64,000 nucleotides of DNA from Haemophilus parahaemolyticus (GTDB lineage Bacteria; Pseudomonadota; Gammaproteobacteria; Enterobacterales; Pasteurellaceae). Below the pieces are notes generated by a model. That model was not told where the DNA came from and made no database searches. It saw only the letters and a program-made list of their open reading frames with translations. The position numbers and the translations under genes are program-made. The stretch is from the NCBI RefSeq assembly GCF_002015035.1, contig NZ_MUXY01000001.1, positions 675,939 through 739,938 on the forward strand. The letters run 5' to 3'. Positions 38,106 to 46,482 of the stretch are shown in pieces (position 1 is the first letter of the stretch; each line of letters opens with the position of its first letter).

Positions 38106-40166
38106 TTACTTTCCCTGTTCACCTTCCTTTTTTAATAATTGTGAAACTTCCCACGCTAAATAATCGGCAACGGTTTTCTTAAAATCATCAAGGGTAGGTT
38201 TCGTATCAATTTTTTTGTGTTGAGTGAAATTCCAATCGCAACCAGCATTATCGCCTGATACCGAGATTTTATCTTCAATATATTCATTTTCAGTAAAGTG
38301 ATTTAATTCTCCTTTACCAAATTTTACTAAATCAACTAATTCCTGATAACGTTCTGTTGCATGATCAACATTACGTAAATTTGTACTGGCTTTCGCTTTT
38401 TTACGGCTTGAGCGTTTGTAGCCATCATTTGTAAAATCAATAAATTTTACTAGTTGTTTTTCTTCATGTTTTTCGCCAACTTTAAACACATAAATTGCTG
38501 TTTGCACGCTAGACTTACCAATAAATATATCAGCTGGCATTTTTATACTTGCAATCAAAGAATGTTTTTGCAGAATACGTTGATTAATTTCTTTTGCTTT
38601 ACCTGTTCCCGCGGAATCTTGAATAAGAACCGCTGCATAACCTTTATTCATCATATTCAAGGCTTTTTCAACAAAGATCATACCGTTACCTTCTTTAGAA
38701 TAAGGAGGGTTCAGAATAAAGGCATCTGCTGGAAATGCTTTATCTTCAAATCCTTTCCCTTCAAAGTCAGATAATGAGTTTTTATTTAATACATTTGAAC
38801 TGCCATCTCCCATTAAGATCATATTTAAAATGGCTAACATATATACGCTAGATAAGATCTCAACACCTAATAATTGATGAGCTTTAATATGAGCTTCTTT
38901 TTGACGTAATTCATCTGGAGATGTAATGCTGTTTTTAGCATCAATTAGCATCTCATTCATTGCAGCAACAAGTAAACCTGCCGACCCCGTTGCAAAATCC
39001 CACACATAAGAATCTTTATTTACACGAGCTAATTTAGCTAAAAGTGTTGCAACATAAGACGGTGTCAAAACAACATCATTTAATTTATCTTGACTAAATC
39101 CAAGCCAAGAATACATTTCATTAAATAATTTTCCTGTAAAATCGGTAGTTAAGCCAATTTTGTAATAAATACCCAAATCATCAACAATTTTTATAAATAC
39201 TCGTTTTAATTGACTTTCTCCATCAACAACTTTGTTGATATTCTCTGTCAAAATAGTATTTGATAATGTTCGAACAATTAAGTTTTTCTTTTCCTGAGGT
39301 AAATTTTTAGCTGATAAAAAAGCGTTTATTTTTCTGATTAGAATATCGCCATCTCTTTCCCCTTCTTCTGTTTTAGATTTTAAATCTTCTTTTTCAAGCG
39401 GAGAAACCTTACCTTGAACACCTAAAGTTGCCATAATAGATGCTGCAACTAAATAAACCCTATCATTTTCGCCTAATCCAGATTCATTCTGATAAATATC
39501 ATTATTTAGTTTTGTCAAACTAGCATCTATTTCATTTTCACGTTTAGCTTTTATTCTTTCTAATTCATTTTGAGATAAAGAAAGATTATTTACTTGTGTA
39601 ATAAAATCTTCAAAATGCTCAGGAGCTAAGAATGAAAAATCTGAGAATTCTCCTATTTTTTGTCCAATACCTAAATTTGCTTTAGATACATAATACACAC
39701 CAATTTCATAGCATAACTTATCTGTATGAGATTCTTTATAACCAGTCATACCAATCGCAATAATATCGGTATAACTTGTATGATGTAATAATGCATTGGC
39801 ATAATGCACGGCACCATTTACTGCATATCCATTGATATTTTTAAAAATAGGTTCATTCTTAGATGAACGATTTTCAACATTTCCATCCGCATCTAGTTTG
39901 GCTAATTTATCTTTATAACCTTTATATTCAATAAGAATTGGGTAATCTTTTTGAGTAATATTTGAACGCAATAATAATTTTGCATCGGGACGATTTCCGC
40001 CAACGCCTCCATTTTTGCTGAAGTAAGCATCTAAAGCTTTATCAATTTCCGTATTTAATTGTTCTTGCTCTAATTTATAGTTGAGTTTATACGAGGCTAA
40101 CCAGCCGTTTGCTAAATTAGCAATGTTCGGTTCAACCGATTGAATTTTTGACGGAGACTTAGCCAT
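38106..40166 (-). CDS. Fused nuclease-N6-adenine methylase (RM) subunit, BcgI/type IIB-like
   Basis: A 686-residue protein joining three parts. Residues 35-85 carry a PD-(D/E)xK-like nuclease pattern: Glu40, Asp61 in NRPDAKLLL, and Glu80-x-Lys82 in PILIEYKG. A helical region (200-350) follows. The gamma-type methylase has motif I DFATGSAGLL (390-399) and motif IV NPPY (486-489). No separate HsdR gene is near, so cutting and methylation probably reside in this subunit and target choice in the S subunit, as in BcgI. A plain HsdM would be about 500 residues without the N-terminal part. GGAGG precedes the ATG. The DNA looks more AT-rich than polA or trpBA, suggesting transfer. Confidence 0.82.
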   Translation of the reverse strand: MAKSPSKIQSVEPNIANLANGWLASYKLNYKLEQEQLNTEIDKALDAYFSKNGGVGGNRPDAKLLLRSNITQKDYPILIEYKGYKDKLAKLDADGNVENRSSKNEPIFKNINGYAVNGAVHYANALLHHTSYTDIIAIGMTGYKESHTDKLCYEIGVYYVSKANLGIGQKIGEFSDFSFLAPEHFEDFITQVNNLSLSQNELERIKAKRENEIDASLTKLNNDIYQNESGLGENDRVYLVAASIMATLGVQGKVSPLEKEDLKSKTEEGERDGDILIRKINAFLSAKNLPQEKKNLIVRTLSNTILTENINKVVDGESQLKRVFIKIVDDLGIYYKIGLTTDFTGKLFNEMYSWLGFSQDKLNDVVLTPSYVATLLAKLARVNKDSYVWDFATGSAGLLVAAMNEMLIDAKNSITSPDELRQKEAHIKAHQLLGVEILSSVYMLAILNMILMGDGSSNVLNKNSLSDFEGKGFEDKAFPADAFILNPPYSKEGNGMIFVEKALNMMNKGYAAVLIQDSAGTGKAKEINQRILQKHSLIASIKMPADIFIGKSSVQTAIYVFKVGEKHEEKQLVKFIDFTNDGYKRSSRKKAKASTNLRNVDHATERYQELVDLVKFGKGELNHFTENEYIEDKISVSGDNAGCDWNFTQHKKIDTKPTLDDFKKTVADYLAWEVSQLLKKEGEQGK

Positions 40167-40258
40167 TTAAGCCTCCGCATTTATTTAATATAGAAGTGAA
40201 AGCGGTGAGATTTTTTGAAAAATTTACAATTTTTTGCTTGCAATTAACGTTAAGTTTG

Positions 40259-40278
40259 TGCAGTGCAGTGCAGTGCAG
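40259..40278. repeat. Pentanucleotide repeat (TGCAG)x4 upstream of the RM operon
   Basis: Four perfect tandem copies of TGCAG lie 93-112 bp upstream of the RM gene start, preceded by a partial TTTG and followed by TAGC. The location is promoter-proximal. No convincing -35/-10 pair can be placed, so the effect of copy number is open. The rest of 40167-40406 holds only AT-rich sequence and the trpA-side hairpin. Confidence 0.9.
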
Positions 40279-40332
40279 TAGCATTTTTTCGTCCTTAATT
40301 TATGAATGTCAATAGAATTTTGAAATTATAAA

Positions 40333-40386
40333 GAAAAAACGGCTAAATTTCCTTAATCTTGTGATTCAAACCAGAAAATTTAACCG
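40333..40386 (-). terminator. Terminator of trpBA
   Basis: CGGCTAAATTT (40340-40350) pairs with AAATTTAACCG (40376-40386), one G-T pair, and is followed on the minus strand by TTTTTTC. One arm contains an uptake-sequence core. Confidence 0.65.
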
Positions 40387-40406
40387 CTTGTTTTTCTTTA
40401 CTTAAT

Positions 40407-41216
40407 TTAGCCTTTGGTTGCTTGTTTCATTTCTCTTACAAACGCACCAAGTTCTTCGAGCAATTTCGCCTGATTATCTAAATTTCGCTCAATAATTTTT
40501 ACTGTTGCAGAACCTGAAATCGCACCAGTAGCACCCAAAGCTAAAGCTTCTTTTACTTGTTCGGGCTGTGCAATGCCGAAGCCTTGTAAAATTGGTGGAG
40601 CATTATGGGCTTTAAGCTGTTCTACAAGGGTGCCCAAATTTGCTGCGTGAGCTTGATTTTCAGCACTGGTTACGCCTGCACGTGAGACCAAATAAGTATA
40701 TCCTTCGCTATTTTCCGCTACACCTTGGATCGTTTTCTCGTCCGCATTTGGTGGGCAAATAAAGACAGGTTGAATGCCGTGTTTTTTAGCTGCTTGCACA
40801 TAATCTTCTTTTGCCAGTAACGGAATATCTGCTACAAGCACAGCATCAACACCGACTTCTGCACAATGTTGATAAAAAGCCTCTAAACCTTTGGCAAAAA
40901 TTAAATTGGCACAAAGTAATAAGCTAATCGGAATCTCTGGATATTTTGACCGCACTTTTTCCAATAGTTTAAAGCTATCTTCACTGCTATGACCTGCAGT
41001 TAAAGCACGATTATTCGCCGCTTGGATAACAGGGCCATCAAGGAGTGGATCGGAAAAAGGAAAACCGAGTTCTAAAGCATCCGCGCCGTTATCGACAAGT
41101 GTACAAATAATCTCAAAAGAGCGGTCGAAAGTAGGGTCGCAAAGGGTAACGAACGGCACGAAAGCACCTTCATTTTTTGCTTTAAGTGCAGCAAATTGCG
41201 TTTCAAAACGGCTCAT
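40407..41216 (-). CDS. trpA: Tryptophan synthase alpha chain
   Basis: Cleaves indole-3-glycerol phosphate and channels indole to TrpB. Catalytic Glu and Asp are in [33 protein letters not shown] covers the loop-6 region and [23 protein letters not shown] the phosphate site. Length 269. Its ATG overlaps the trpB stop by one base. Confidence 0.97.
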   Translation of the reverse strand: MSRFETQFAALKAKNEGAFVPFVTLCDPTFDRSFEIICTLVDNGADALELGFPFSDPLLDGPVIQAANNRALTAGHSSEDSFKLLEKVRSKYPEIPISLLLCANLIFAKGLEAFYQHCAEVGVDAVLVADIPLLAKEDYVQAAKKHGIQPVFICPPNADEKTIQGVAENSEGYTYLVSRAGVTSAENQAHAANLGTLVEQLKAHNAPPILQGFGIAQPEQVKEALALGATGAISGSATVKIIERNLDNQAKLLEELGAFVREMKQATKG

Positions 41217-42409
41217 TAGTTTGTGCCTCCATTTAAAATTTTATCAACGGTAAAAATATCTTTATCGCCTCGTCCTGAAAGATTAACCACTAAAAGTTGT
41301 TCTTTTTCAGGATTTTGTTTAATCAATTTCAAGGCATAAGCTAATGCGTGTGAGCTTTCTAATGCAGGAATAATACCTTCGTGTTTTGCCAATTTTTGGA
41401 ATGCGTTGAGGGCTTCTTCATCAGTAATCGATACATAATCAGCACGACCAATCGCATTTAAATAAGCGTGTTGTGGCCCGACGGAAGGGAAATCTAAGCC
41501 TGCAGAAATGGAGTAGGATTCCTCAATTTGTCCATCTTTATCTTGCATAATTGGCGATTTCATTCCGAAGTAGATACCTGTTGTGCCGTGTTTGAGCGGT
41601 GCACCGTGTTCGCCCGTTTCAATACCTTTACCCGCAGGTTCTACGCCGATGAGTTTCACAGCGGTTTCTTCAATGAAATCCGCAAACATACCAATTGCAT
41701 TCGAGCCGCCACCGACGGCAGCAATCACTGCATCAGGTAAACGACCTTCTCGTTCGAGAATTTGACGTTTAGTCTCAATCCCAATCATTTTTTGGAATTC
41801 TCTCACAATCGTCGGGAATGGATGGGGGCCTGCAGCGGTGCCAAGTAAATAATGGGTGGTTTCATAGTTTGCTGACCAGTCTCGCATCGCTTCACAACAG
41901 GCGTCTTTTAAAGAACAAGAGCCTTTTTGTACAGGAATCACTTCTGCACCCATCAAACGCATACGGAACACATTTGGCGATTGACGCTCAACATCTTTTG
42001 CGCCCATATAAACACGGCATGGCATATCTAACATAGCACAAGCAAGGGCGGTCGCCACACCGTGCTGACCCGCACCAGTTTCGGCAATAATACGCGTTTT
42101 GCCCATTCGTTTGGCAAGCAAAATTTGTCCTAACACTTGATTGGTTTTGTGCGCACCACCGTGTAATAAATCTTCACGTTTAAGATAAAGTTTAGTTTTT
42201 GTGCCTTTGGTTAAGTTACGGCAAAGGGTAAGTGCGGTCGGTCTTCCCGCATAATTTTTGAGTAAATCAGCAAATTCTGCTTGGAATGTAGGATCATTTT
42301 GAGCCTCCACAAAGGCTTGTTCTAATTGCTTTAAAACAGGCACTAAAATTTCTGGCACATACATTCCGCCAAATTCGCCGAAATAAGGGTTGAGAAGTGT
42401 GTCTGACAT
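41216..42409 (-). CDS. trpB: Tryptophan synthase beta chain
   Basis: PLP enzyme condensing indole with serine. The PLP lysine is in [14 protein letters not shown], the phosphate-binding loop is [11 protein letters not shown], and [12 protein letters not shown] and [15 protein letters not shown] are typical. Length 397. It follows ydfG by 18 bp, so ydfG, trpB and trpA form one operon. No trpEDC genes are here; the split arrangement matches H. influenzae. Confidence 0.97.
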   Translation of the reverse strand: MSDTLLNPYFGEFGGMYVPEILVPVLKQLEQAFVEAQNDPTFQAEFADLLKNYAGRPTALTLCRNLTKGTKTKLYLKREDLLHGGAHKTNQVLGQILLAKRMGKTRIIAETGAGQHGVATALACAMLDMPCRVYMGAKDVERQSPNVFRMRLMGAEVIPVQKGSCSLKDACCEAMRDWSANYETTHYLLGTAAGPHPFPTIVREFQKMIGIETKRQILEREGRLPDAVIAAVGGGSNAIGMFADFIEETAVKLIGVEPAGKGIETGEHGAPLKHGTTGIYFGMKSPIMQDKDGQIEESYSISAGLDFPSVGPQHAYLNAIGRADYVSITDEEALNAFQKLAKHEGIIPALESSHALAYALKLIKQNPEKEQLLVVNLSGRGDKDIFTVDKILNGGTN

Positions 42410-42427
42410 ATTTTTTCCTATTATTTT

Positions 42428-43186
42428 TTAGTTATCTTTTGCAACGCTCATTCCCGCAAAAGATTGAGCGGTTGGCATTACTTCAATGCGATTAATGTTC
42501 ACGTGTTCAGGTTGTTGATGAAGCCATAATACAATGTTCGCAATATCTTCAGGCTGAACTGATTGCACGTTTTCATACACTTTTGCCGCTCTTTCATCAT
42601 CGCCGTGAAAACGCACATTAGAGAACTCCGTACCGCCACATAAACCCGGTTCAACATTGCTTACTCGAATTTTTGTGCCTGCCAAATCGGCTCGTAAATT
42701 TAAGCTAAATTGTGTGACAAAAGCTTTAGTTCCACCATATACATTACTGCCTGCATAAGGATAAGTACCTGCAATTGAACTCAAATTGATAATCTGCCCG
42801 TAATTACGAGCCACCATATTTGGCAACACAAGACGAGTGATAGTAACCAATCCTTTAATGTTGGTATCGATCATCTGATACCAATCTTGTAAATCTGCTT
42901 TATGAGCTGGCTCTAATCCCAAGGCTAAACCTGCATTATTCACTAATAAATCGACCGCTTGCCAGCCTTCAGGAAGGGTATTTAGCGCGTTAATTGTGGC
43001 TTGTTCATCGCGAATATCAAAGGCAAGTGGTAGAAAATTATTTCCTAATTGTGAATGAATTTCTGCTAATCGATCTGCACGTCTGCCCGTACCAATCACT
43101 TTATAGCCTGCTTCGATCAATTTTTTACAGATCGCCAAGCCAAAGCCTGCGGTTGCACCTGTAACTAGTGCGGTTGTGGTTTTCAT
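42428..43186 (-). CDS. ydfG: NADP-dependent short-chain dehydrogenase (3-hydroxy acid dehydrogenase YdfG)
   Basis: Classical SDR of 252 residues: cofactor motif TGATAGFGLAICKKL with the following GRRADRL favouring NADP, NNAGLALG, catalytic Ser in NLSSIAG and YGGTKAF (Tyr-X3-Lys). VEPGLCGGTEFSNVRF matches YdfG, which oxidises serine and related 3-hydroxy acids. It heads the trpBA operon behind a TrpR-like operator, as in H. influenzae where the homologue precedes trpB. Serine is the TrpB co-substrate, which makes the link intriguing. Confidence 0.9.
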   Translation of the reverse strand: MKTTTALVTGATAGFGLAICKKLIEAGYKVIGTGRRADRLAEIHSQLGNNFLPLAFDIRDEQATINALNTLPEGWQAVDLLVNNAGLALGLEPAHKADLQDWYQMIDTNIKGLVTITRLVLPNMVARNYGQIINLSSIAGTYPYAGSNVYGGTKAFVTQFSLNLRADLAGTKIRVSNVEPGLCGGTEFSNVRFHGDDERAAKVYENVQSVQPEDIANIVLWLHQQPEHVNINRIEVMPTAQSFAGMSVAKDN

Positions 43187-43208
43187 TTTGTTTCTCCTAT
43201 ATTTATAT

Positions 43209-43245
43209 GCACTACTAAGATAGTACAGTTTAAAAAGTTATGCAA
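43209..43245 (-). promoter_or_regulatory. Promoter and TrpR operator of ydfG-trpBA
   Basis: On the minus strand TTGCAT (43240-43245), 17-bp spacer, TATCTT (43217-43222). The -10 box lies inside GTACTATCTTAGTAGTGC (43209-43226), which fits the TrpR pattern GTACT-N8-AGTAC with one change. A repressor overlapping the -10 is the arrangement of the E. coli trp promoter. Confidence 0.75.
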
Positions 43246-43260
43246 GATTGAAAAAACAAA

Positions 43261-43303
43261 AGAGGTCGAATCTCGCTTGTTAAAACGTATTCAACCCCCT
43301 TTG
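43261..43303 (-). terminator. Terminator of the TSUP exporter gene
   Basis: AGAGGTCGAAT (43261-43271) pairs with ATTCAACCCCCT (43289-43300) using G-T pairs; on the minus strand it is followed by TTTTGTTTTTTC. Confidence 0.6.
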
Positions 43304-43305
43304 TA

Positions 43306-44106
43306 TTAAGCGAATAAGGCTTTGTAACCCAAAGTACACATCAATAGACCTACAGTAATTACCAACACTTTTTTGATAATTTCACCATTACTGTGAATTG
43401 CATGTTTACTACCAATATGGTTTCCTACAAGGTTAGCAATAATCATTGGAATACCTATTAAAAATGCCATTTTACCTGCAATAATAAAAGATACGAATGC
43501 ACCAATATTAGAGGAAAAATTAAAAATTTTAGAGGTCGCAGAAGCACGCAATAGACTTAATTTATTAATTAAGAATAATGCTATAATAAAAATACTGCCT
43601 GTACCAGGTCCAAAGAAACCGTCATAAAAACCAACTATTAAACAGGTAATAAAAATAGATAATGCTGAGTTTTTAATTTCTTGCTCTTGATTTTCTTGCT
43701 TGAGTAATTTTCCTTTAAATAAAGTGGCAGCTAAACCCAAAGGTAAAAATGCAAAAATAATATAGTTAATAACATGTGTTGGTAGCATTAAAATAACTTC
43801 TGCCCCAATATAGGCACCTAATAATGCAGAAACAATCCCTATGGGAATAATTTTCCAAACTATAGATTTGCTTTGCATAAAGTTTTTAATAGCCGCGATT
43901 GTGCCAATAGTACTAACTAGTTTTTCTTGACCTAATGCTAATTGAGGAGGAAGACCAACCATTAAGAATGCAGGAATTAAAATTAAGCCTGCACCTCCAG
44001 CAATAGAATCAATATAACCTGCTACAAAAGAAGCCATTACTAATAAACAAATACCAAGAATAAAATAGTTAGCAATAATACTATTATCAATAAATAAATT
44101 TTCCAC
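43306..44106 (-). CDS. TSUP family (TauE/SafE) anion exporter
   Basis: Membrane protein of 266 residues with about eight hydrophobic helices. The family pattern is AGYIDSIAGGAGLILIPAFLMVGLPPQLALGQEKL near the start and a second copy GFYDGFFGPGTGSIFIIALF in the middle. TSUP proteins move sulfite, sulfonates or similar anions; the substrate is not evident. Translation starts with GTG at 44106, AAGGA 6 bp upstream. The gene looks more AT-rich than its neighbours and stands in a small region with decayed ORFs. Confidence 0.82.
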   Translation of the reverse strand: MENLFIDNSIIANYFILGICLLVMASFVAGYIDSIAGGAGLILIPAFLMVGLPPQLALGQEKLVSTIGTIAAIKNFMQSKSIVWKIIPIGIVSALLGAYIGAEVILMLPTHVINYIIFAFLPLGLAATLFKGKLLKQENQEQEIKNSALSIFITCLIVGFYDGFFGPGTGSIFIIALFLINKLSLLRASATSKIFNFSSNIGAFVSFIIAGKMAFLIGIPMIIANLVGNHIGSKHAIHSNGEIIKKVLVITVGLLMCTLGYKALFA

Positions 44107-44115
44107 TTTTTGTCC

Positions 44116-44259
44116 TTATTTAGTTCTTAAATGATGATTACATTCAGATGATGCAAAATATTCTTTGAGAGGTTTATTATAGGTACCAAATAGTCTAATT
44201 AACCATCGGTCATTCCCATCAAATTTTGCCTTAAATCCATTTCTTGTATATAATATTTT
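44116..44259 (-). pseudogene. Decayed ORF without a start codon
   Basis: A 47-codon open frame ends at TAA 44116-44118 and reads KILYTRNGFKAKFDGNDRWL then IRLFGTYNKPLKEYFASSEC to HHLRTK. The composition is protein-like (globular, mixed charges), but the frame is preceded by TAG and has no ATG, GTG or TTG. It may be the tail of a gene whose front part has been lost or shifted. I do not recognise the family. Confidence 0.35.
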
Positions 44260-44276
44260 CTAATTATCAAATGTTA

Positions 44277-44432
44277 CTATCTCTCTAAATTAAGGACTGC
44301 AAGTTCCATTACTTTATTTTCAACATATCTGATAGAACGAAGTTTTTGTGCGTCTGATTGATTTTTTAATACTAAGCCATTCGATTTAATCTTGCTTAAT
44401 GCAAGTTGATAAAGCTCATTGTTAGTTTGCAT
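44277..44432 (-). CDS. Small hypothetical protein (51 aa)
   Basis: ATG at 44432 is preceded by AAGGA at 7 bp; product 51 residues, MQTNNELYQLALSKIKSNGL to MELAVLNLER. It is helical and hydrophilic with no signal or membrane segment. Upstream in-frame codons to 44486 lack a ribosome site. It lies just before the decayed ORF at 44116-44259, in a different frame, and may be the intact front part of the same ancestral gene. No family recognised. Confidence 0.5.
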   Translation of the reverse strand: MQTNNELYQLALSKIKSNGLVLKNQSDAQKLRSIRYVENKVMELAVLNLER

Positions 44433-44532
44433 ACTAGATCCTTTTATTTTTATATATATTAAATGTAACAAAATTGTTACATTCAAAATAATACTGTATT
44501 TGAAACATAAGTCAATCCTTTAAATTTTTATT

Positions 44533-44559
44533 CCGCAAACGTTTGCTTGATGATATAAT
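44533..44559 (+). promoter_or_regulatory. PurR operator and purM promoter
   Basis: CCGCAAACGTTTGCTT (44533-44548) contains the palindrome GCAAACGTTTGC, the core of the PurR consensus ACGCAAACGTTTGCGT. A TATAAT follows at 44554-44559. The operator fills the -35 to -10 region, a normal place for purine repression. Confidence 0.85.
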
Positions 44560-44595
44560 CTGCCCGATTTTTATTTCAACTGATTGAGGTTAATC

Positions 44596-45630
44596 GTGAG
44601 CAACACACAACTGAGCTACAAAGATGCTGGCGTAGATATTCACGCTGGGAATGAATTAGTCGAACGTATCAAAGGCGATGTAAAACGCACTCGCCGCCCT
44701 GAAGTCATGGGCGGATTGGGTGGTTTCGGTGCATTATGTGCTTTACCAACCAAATATAAAGAGCCAATTTTAGTTTCTGGCACAGATGGCGTTGGCACAA
44801 AATTACGCCTTGCGATTGACTTGAAAAAACACGATACCATTGGTCAAGATTTAGTGGCAATGTGTGTGAATGACTTAATCGTACAAGGTGCAGAACCGCT
44901 TTTCTTCTTAGATTACTATGCTACAGGGAAATTAGACGTTGATGTGGCAGCAAGTGTGATCAAAGGTATTGCAGACGGTTGCGAAATGTCTGGCTGTGCG
45001 TTAGTCGGTGGCGAAACCGCTGAAATGCCAGGAATGTACCACGAAGGCGACTACGACTTAGCGGGTTTCTGCGTAGGCGTGGTAGAAAAATCAGAGATTA
45101 TTGACGGCACAGCAGTGAAAACGGACGATACCTTAATCGCACTCGGTTCAAGCGGTGCACACTCAAACGGTTATTCGTTAATTCGTAAAGTGCTTGAAGT
45201 AAGTGGTGCAAATCCAGCGGACTTATTGGAAAGCAAATCACTTAGTGAACATTTATTAGCCCCAACCAAAATCTATGTAAAATCAATTTTACAGCTGATC
45301 AAACAGACAGAAGTTCACGCCATTGCTCACTTAACAGGCGGTGGCTTCTGGGAAAATATCCCGCGTGTATTGCCTGATAACACTAAAGCAGTGATTGATG
45401 AATCAAGTTGGCAATGGCCTGCGATCTTTAACTGGTTACAAGAAAAAGGCAATATTAGTCGTTATGAAATGTACCGCACTTTTAACTGTGGCGTAGGTAT
45501 GGTAATTGCATTACCAGAAAAAGAGGTTGAAACCGCTCTTGCATTGCTTGAACAAGCGGGCGAAAAAGCGTGGGTTATCGGCAAAATTGCACCTCTTGGC
45601 GAAGGCGAAGCACAGGTTGAGATTCAATAA
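44596..45630 (+). CDS. purM: Phosphoribosylformylglycinamidine cyclo-ligase
   Basis: Forms aminoimidazole ribonucleotide, step five of purine synthesis. The start is GTG 44596 with GAGG 6 bp upstream; [21 protein letters not shown] then aligns with E. coli. Product 344 residues. [46 protein letters not shown] and [11 protein letters not shown] are the usual motifs. The purM-purN order is conserved. Under a PurR operator. Confidence 0.97.
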   Translation: MSNTQLSYKDAGVDIHAGNELVERIKGDVKRTRRPEVMGGLGGFGALCALPTKYKEPILVSGTDGVGTKLRLAIDLKKHDTIGQDLVAMCVNDLIVQGAEPLFFLDYYATGKLDVDVAASVIKGIADGCEMSGCALVGGETAEMPGMYHEGDYDLAGFCVGVVEKSEIIDGTAVKTDDTLIALGSSGAHSNGYSLIRKVLEVSGANPADLLESKSLSEHLLAPTKIYVKSILQLIKQTEVHAIAHLTGGGFWENIPRVLPDNTKAVIDESSWQWPAIFNWLQEKGNISRYEMYRTFNCGVGMVIALPEKEVETALALLEQAGEKAWVIGKIAPLGEGEAQVEIQ

Positions 45631-45649
45631 TAAAATCTTAAATTTCAAT

Positions 45650-45672
45650 TCAGCCCTTTTGGGCTGATTTCT
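45650..45672 (+). terminator. Hairpin between purM and purN
   Basis: TCAGCCC-TTTT-GGGCTGA (45650-45667) followed by TTTCT. The short T run suggests partial termination, which could lower purN relative to purM. Confidence 0.6.
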
Positions 45673-45684
45673 ATAAGGAAGAAA

Positions 45685-46323
45685 ATGAAAAAAATTGCCG
45701 TCCTTATTTCTGGTCAGGGAACAAACTTACAAACTATTATTGATGCCTGCCATTCAGGCGATATTCCCGCCCAAATTGCTTGTGTGGTAAGTAACAAAGA
45801 TGATGCTTACGGCTTAGTTCGAGCCAAACAAGCACAGATTCCGCAAGCGGTCTTTCTTCGCAAAAATTTTGCCAATAACCTCGAAATGGACGACGCCATT
45901 GGCGATTATTTGCAAAGCCTAGCAGTAGATTTGATCGTCCTTGCTGGTTATATGAAAATTCTTACCCCAAAATTTACTCAACGCTTTGCAGGAAAAATTT
46001 TAAATATCCATCCTTCTCTTCTTCCTAAATATGCAGGCTTAAACGCCTATCAACGTGCGATTGAAGCAGGCGACAATGAACACGGCACAACCGTTCATTT
46101 TGTCAATGAAGAAGTGGATGGTGGTGCGATTGTTTTACAAGCGAAAGTACCAATCTTCCCTGAAGATAGCATCGAAGAAGTGGAAGCTAGAACCCGTGAG
46201 CAAGAATATCAAATTTATCCGCTTGTGATTAAATGGTTTACCGAAGGACGCCTCGAATTAAGAAACAAGATGGCTTATTTAGATGGAAAACTTCTGCCTA
46301 AACAAGGCTATGCTGCTGAATAG
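45685..46323 (+). CDS. purN: Phosphoribosylglycinamide formyltransferase
   Basis: Formyl-tetrahydrofolate-dependent third step of purine synthesis. ISGQGTNLQTIIDAC binds the phosphate; catalytic Asn and His are in GKILNIHPSLLPKYAG and the Asp in HFVNEEVDGGAIVLQ. Length 212. AAGGA precedes the ATG. It shares the PurR-controlled promoter of purM unless the intervening hairpin stops most transcripts. Confidence 0.97.
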   Translation: MKKIAVLISGQGTNLQTIIDACHSGDIPAQIACVVSNKDDAYGLVRAKQAQIPQAVFLRKNFANNLEMDDAIGDYLQSLAVDLIVLAGYMKILTPKFTQRFAGKILNIHPSLLPKYAGLNAYQRAIEAGDNEHGTTVHFVNEEVDGGAIVLQAKVPIFPEDSIEEVEARTREQEYQIYPLVIKWFTEGRLELRNKMAYLDGKLLPKQGYAAE

Positions 46324-46426
46324 CTTGTAAATATCCAGCTCTTGACTAAAGGTAAGTAGTGAGCAAGCATTTTTATCTATAGATCTTCCTATTTCGAATA
46401 TTATCGGGTAAGATTACAGCTTTCTT

Positions 46427-46445
46427 GAGAATTGTTTTCAATAAG
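46427..46445. promoter_or_regulatory. Fur box-like sequence
   Basis: GAGAATTGTTTTCAATAAG matches the 19-bp Fur consensus GATAATGATAATCATTATC in 12 positions and lies 38 bp before the siderophore-binding protein start. Iron control of such operons is usual, but the match is only moderate. Confidence 0.45.
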
Positions 46446-46482
46446 ATCTCCTTCTGTCATTTTCTATTTAATAGGAATATTT

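Noticed and set aside
36949..40166. Restriction-modification genes as part of a prophage or larger defence island
   Set aside because: Only two genes; both neighbours (polA, trpA) are core genes and no phage, toxin or other defence genes adjoin.
40259..40278. Short direct repeats as a possible CRISPR array
   Set aside because: Units are 5 bp without spacers and there are no cas genes; it is a simple sequence repeat.
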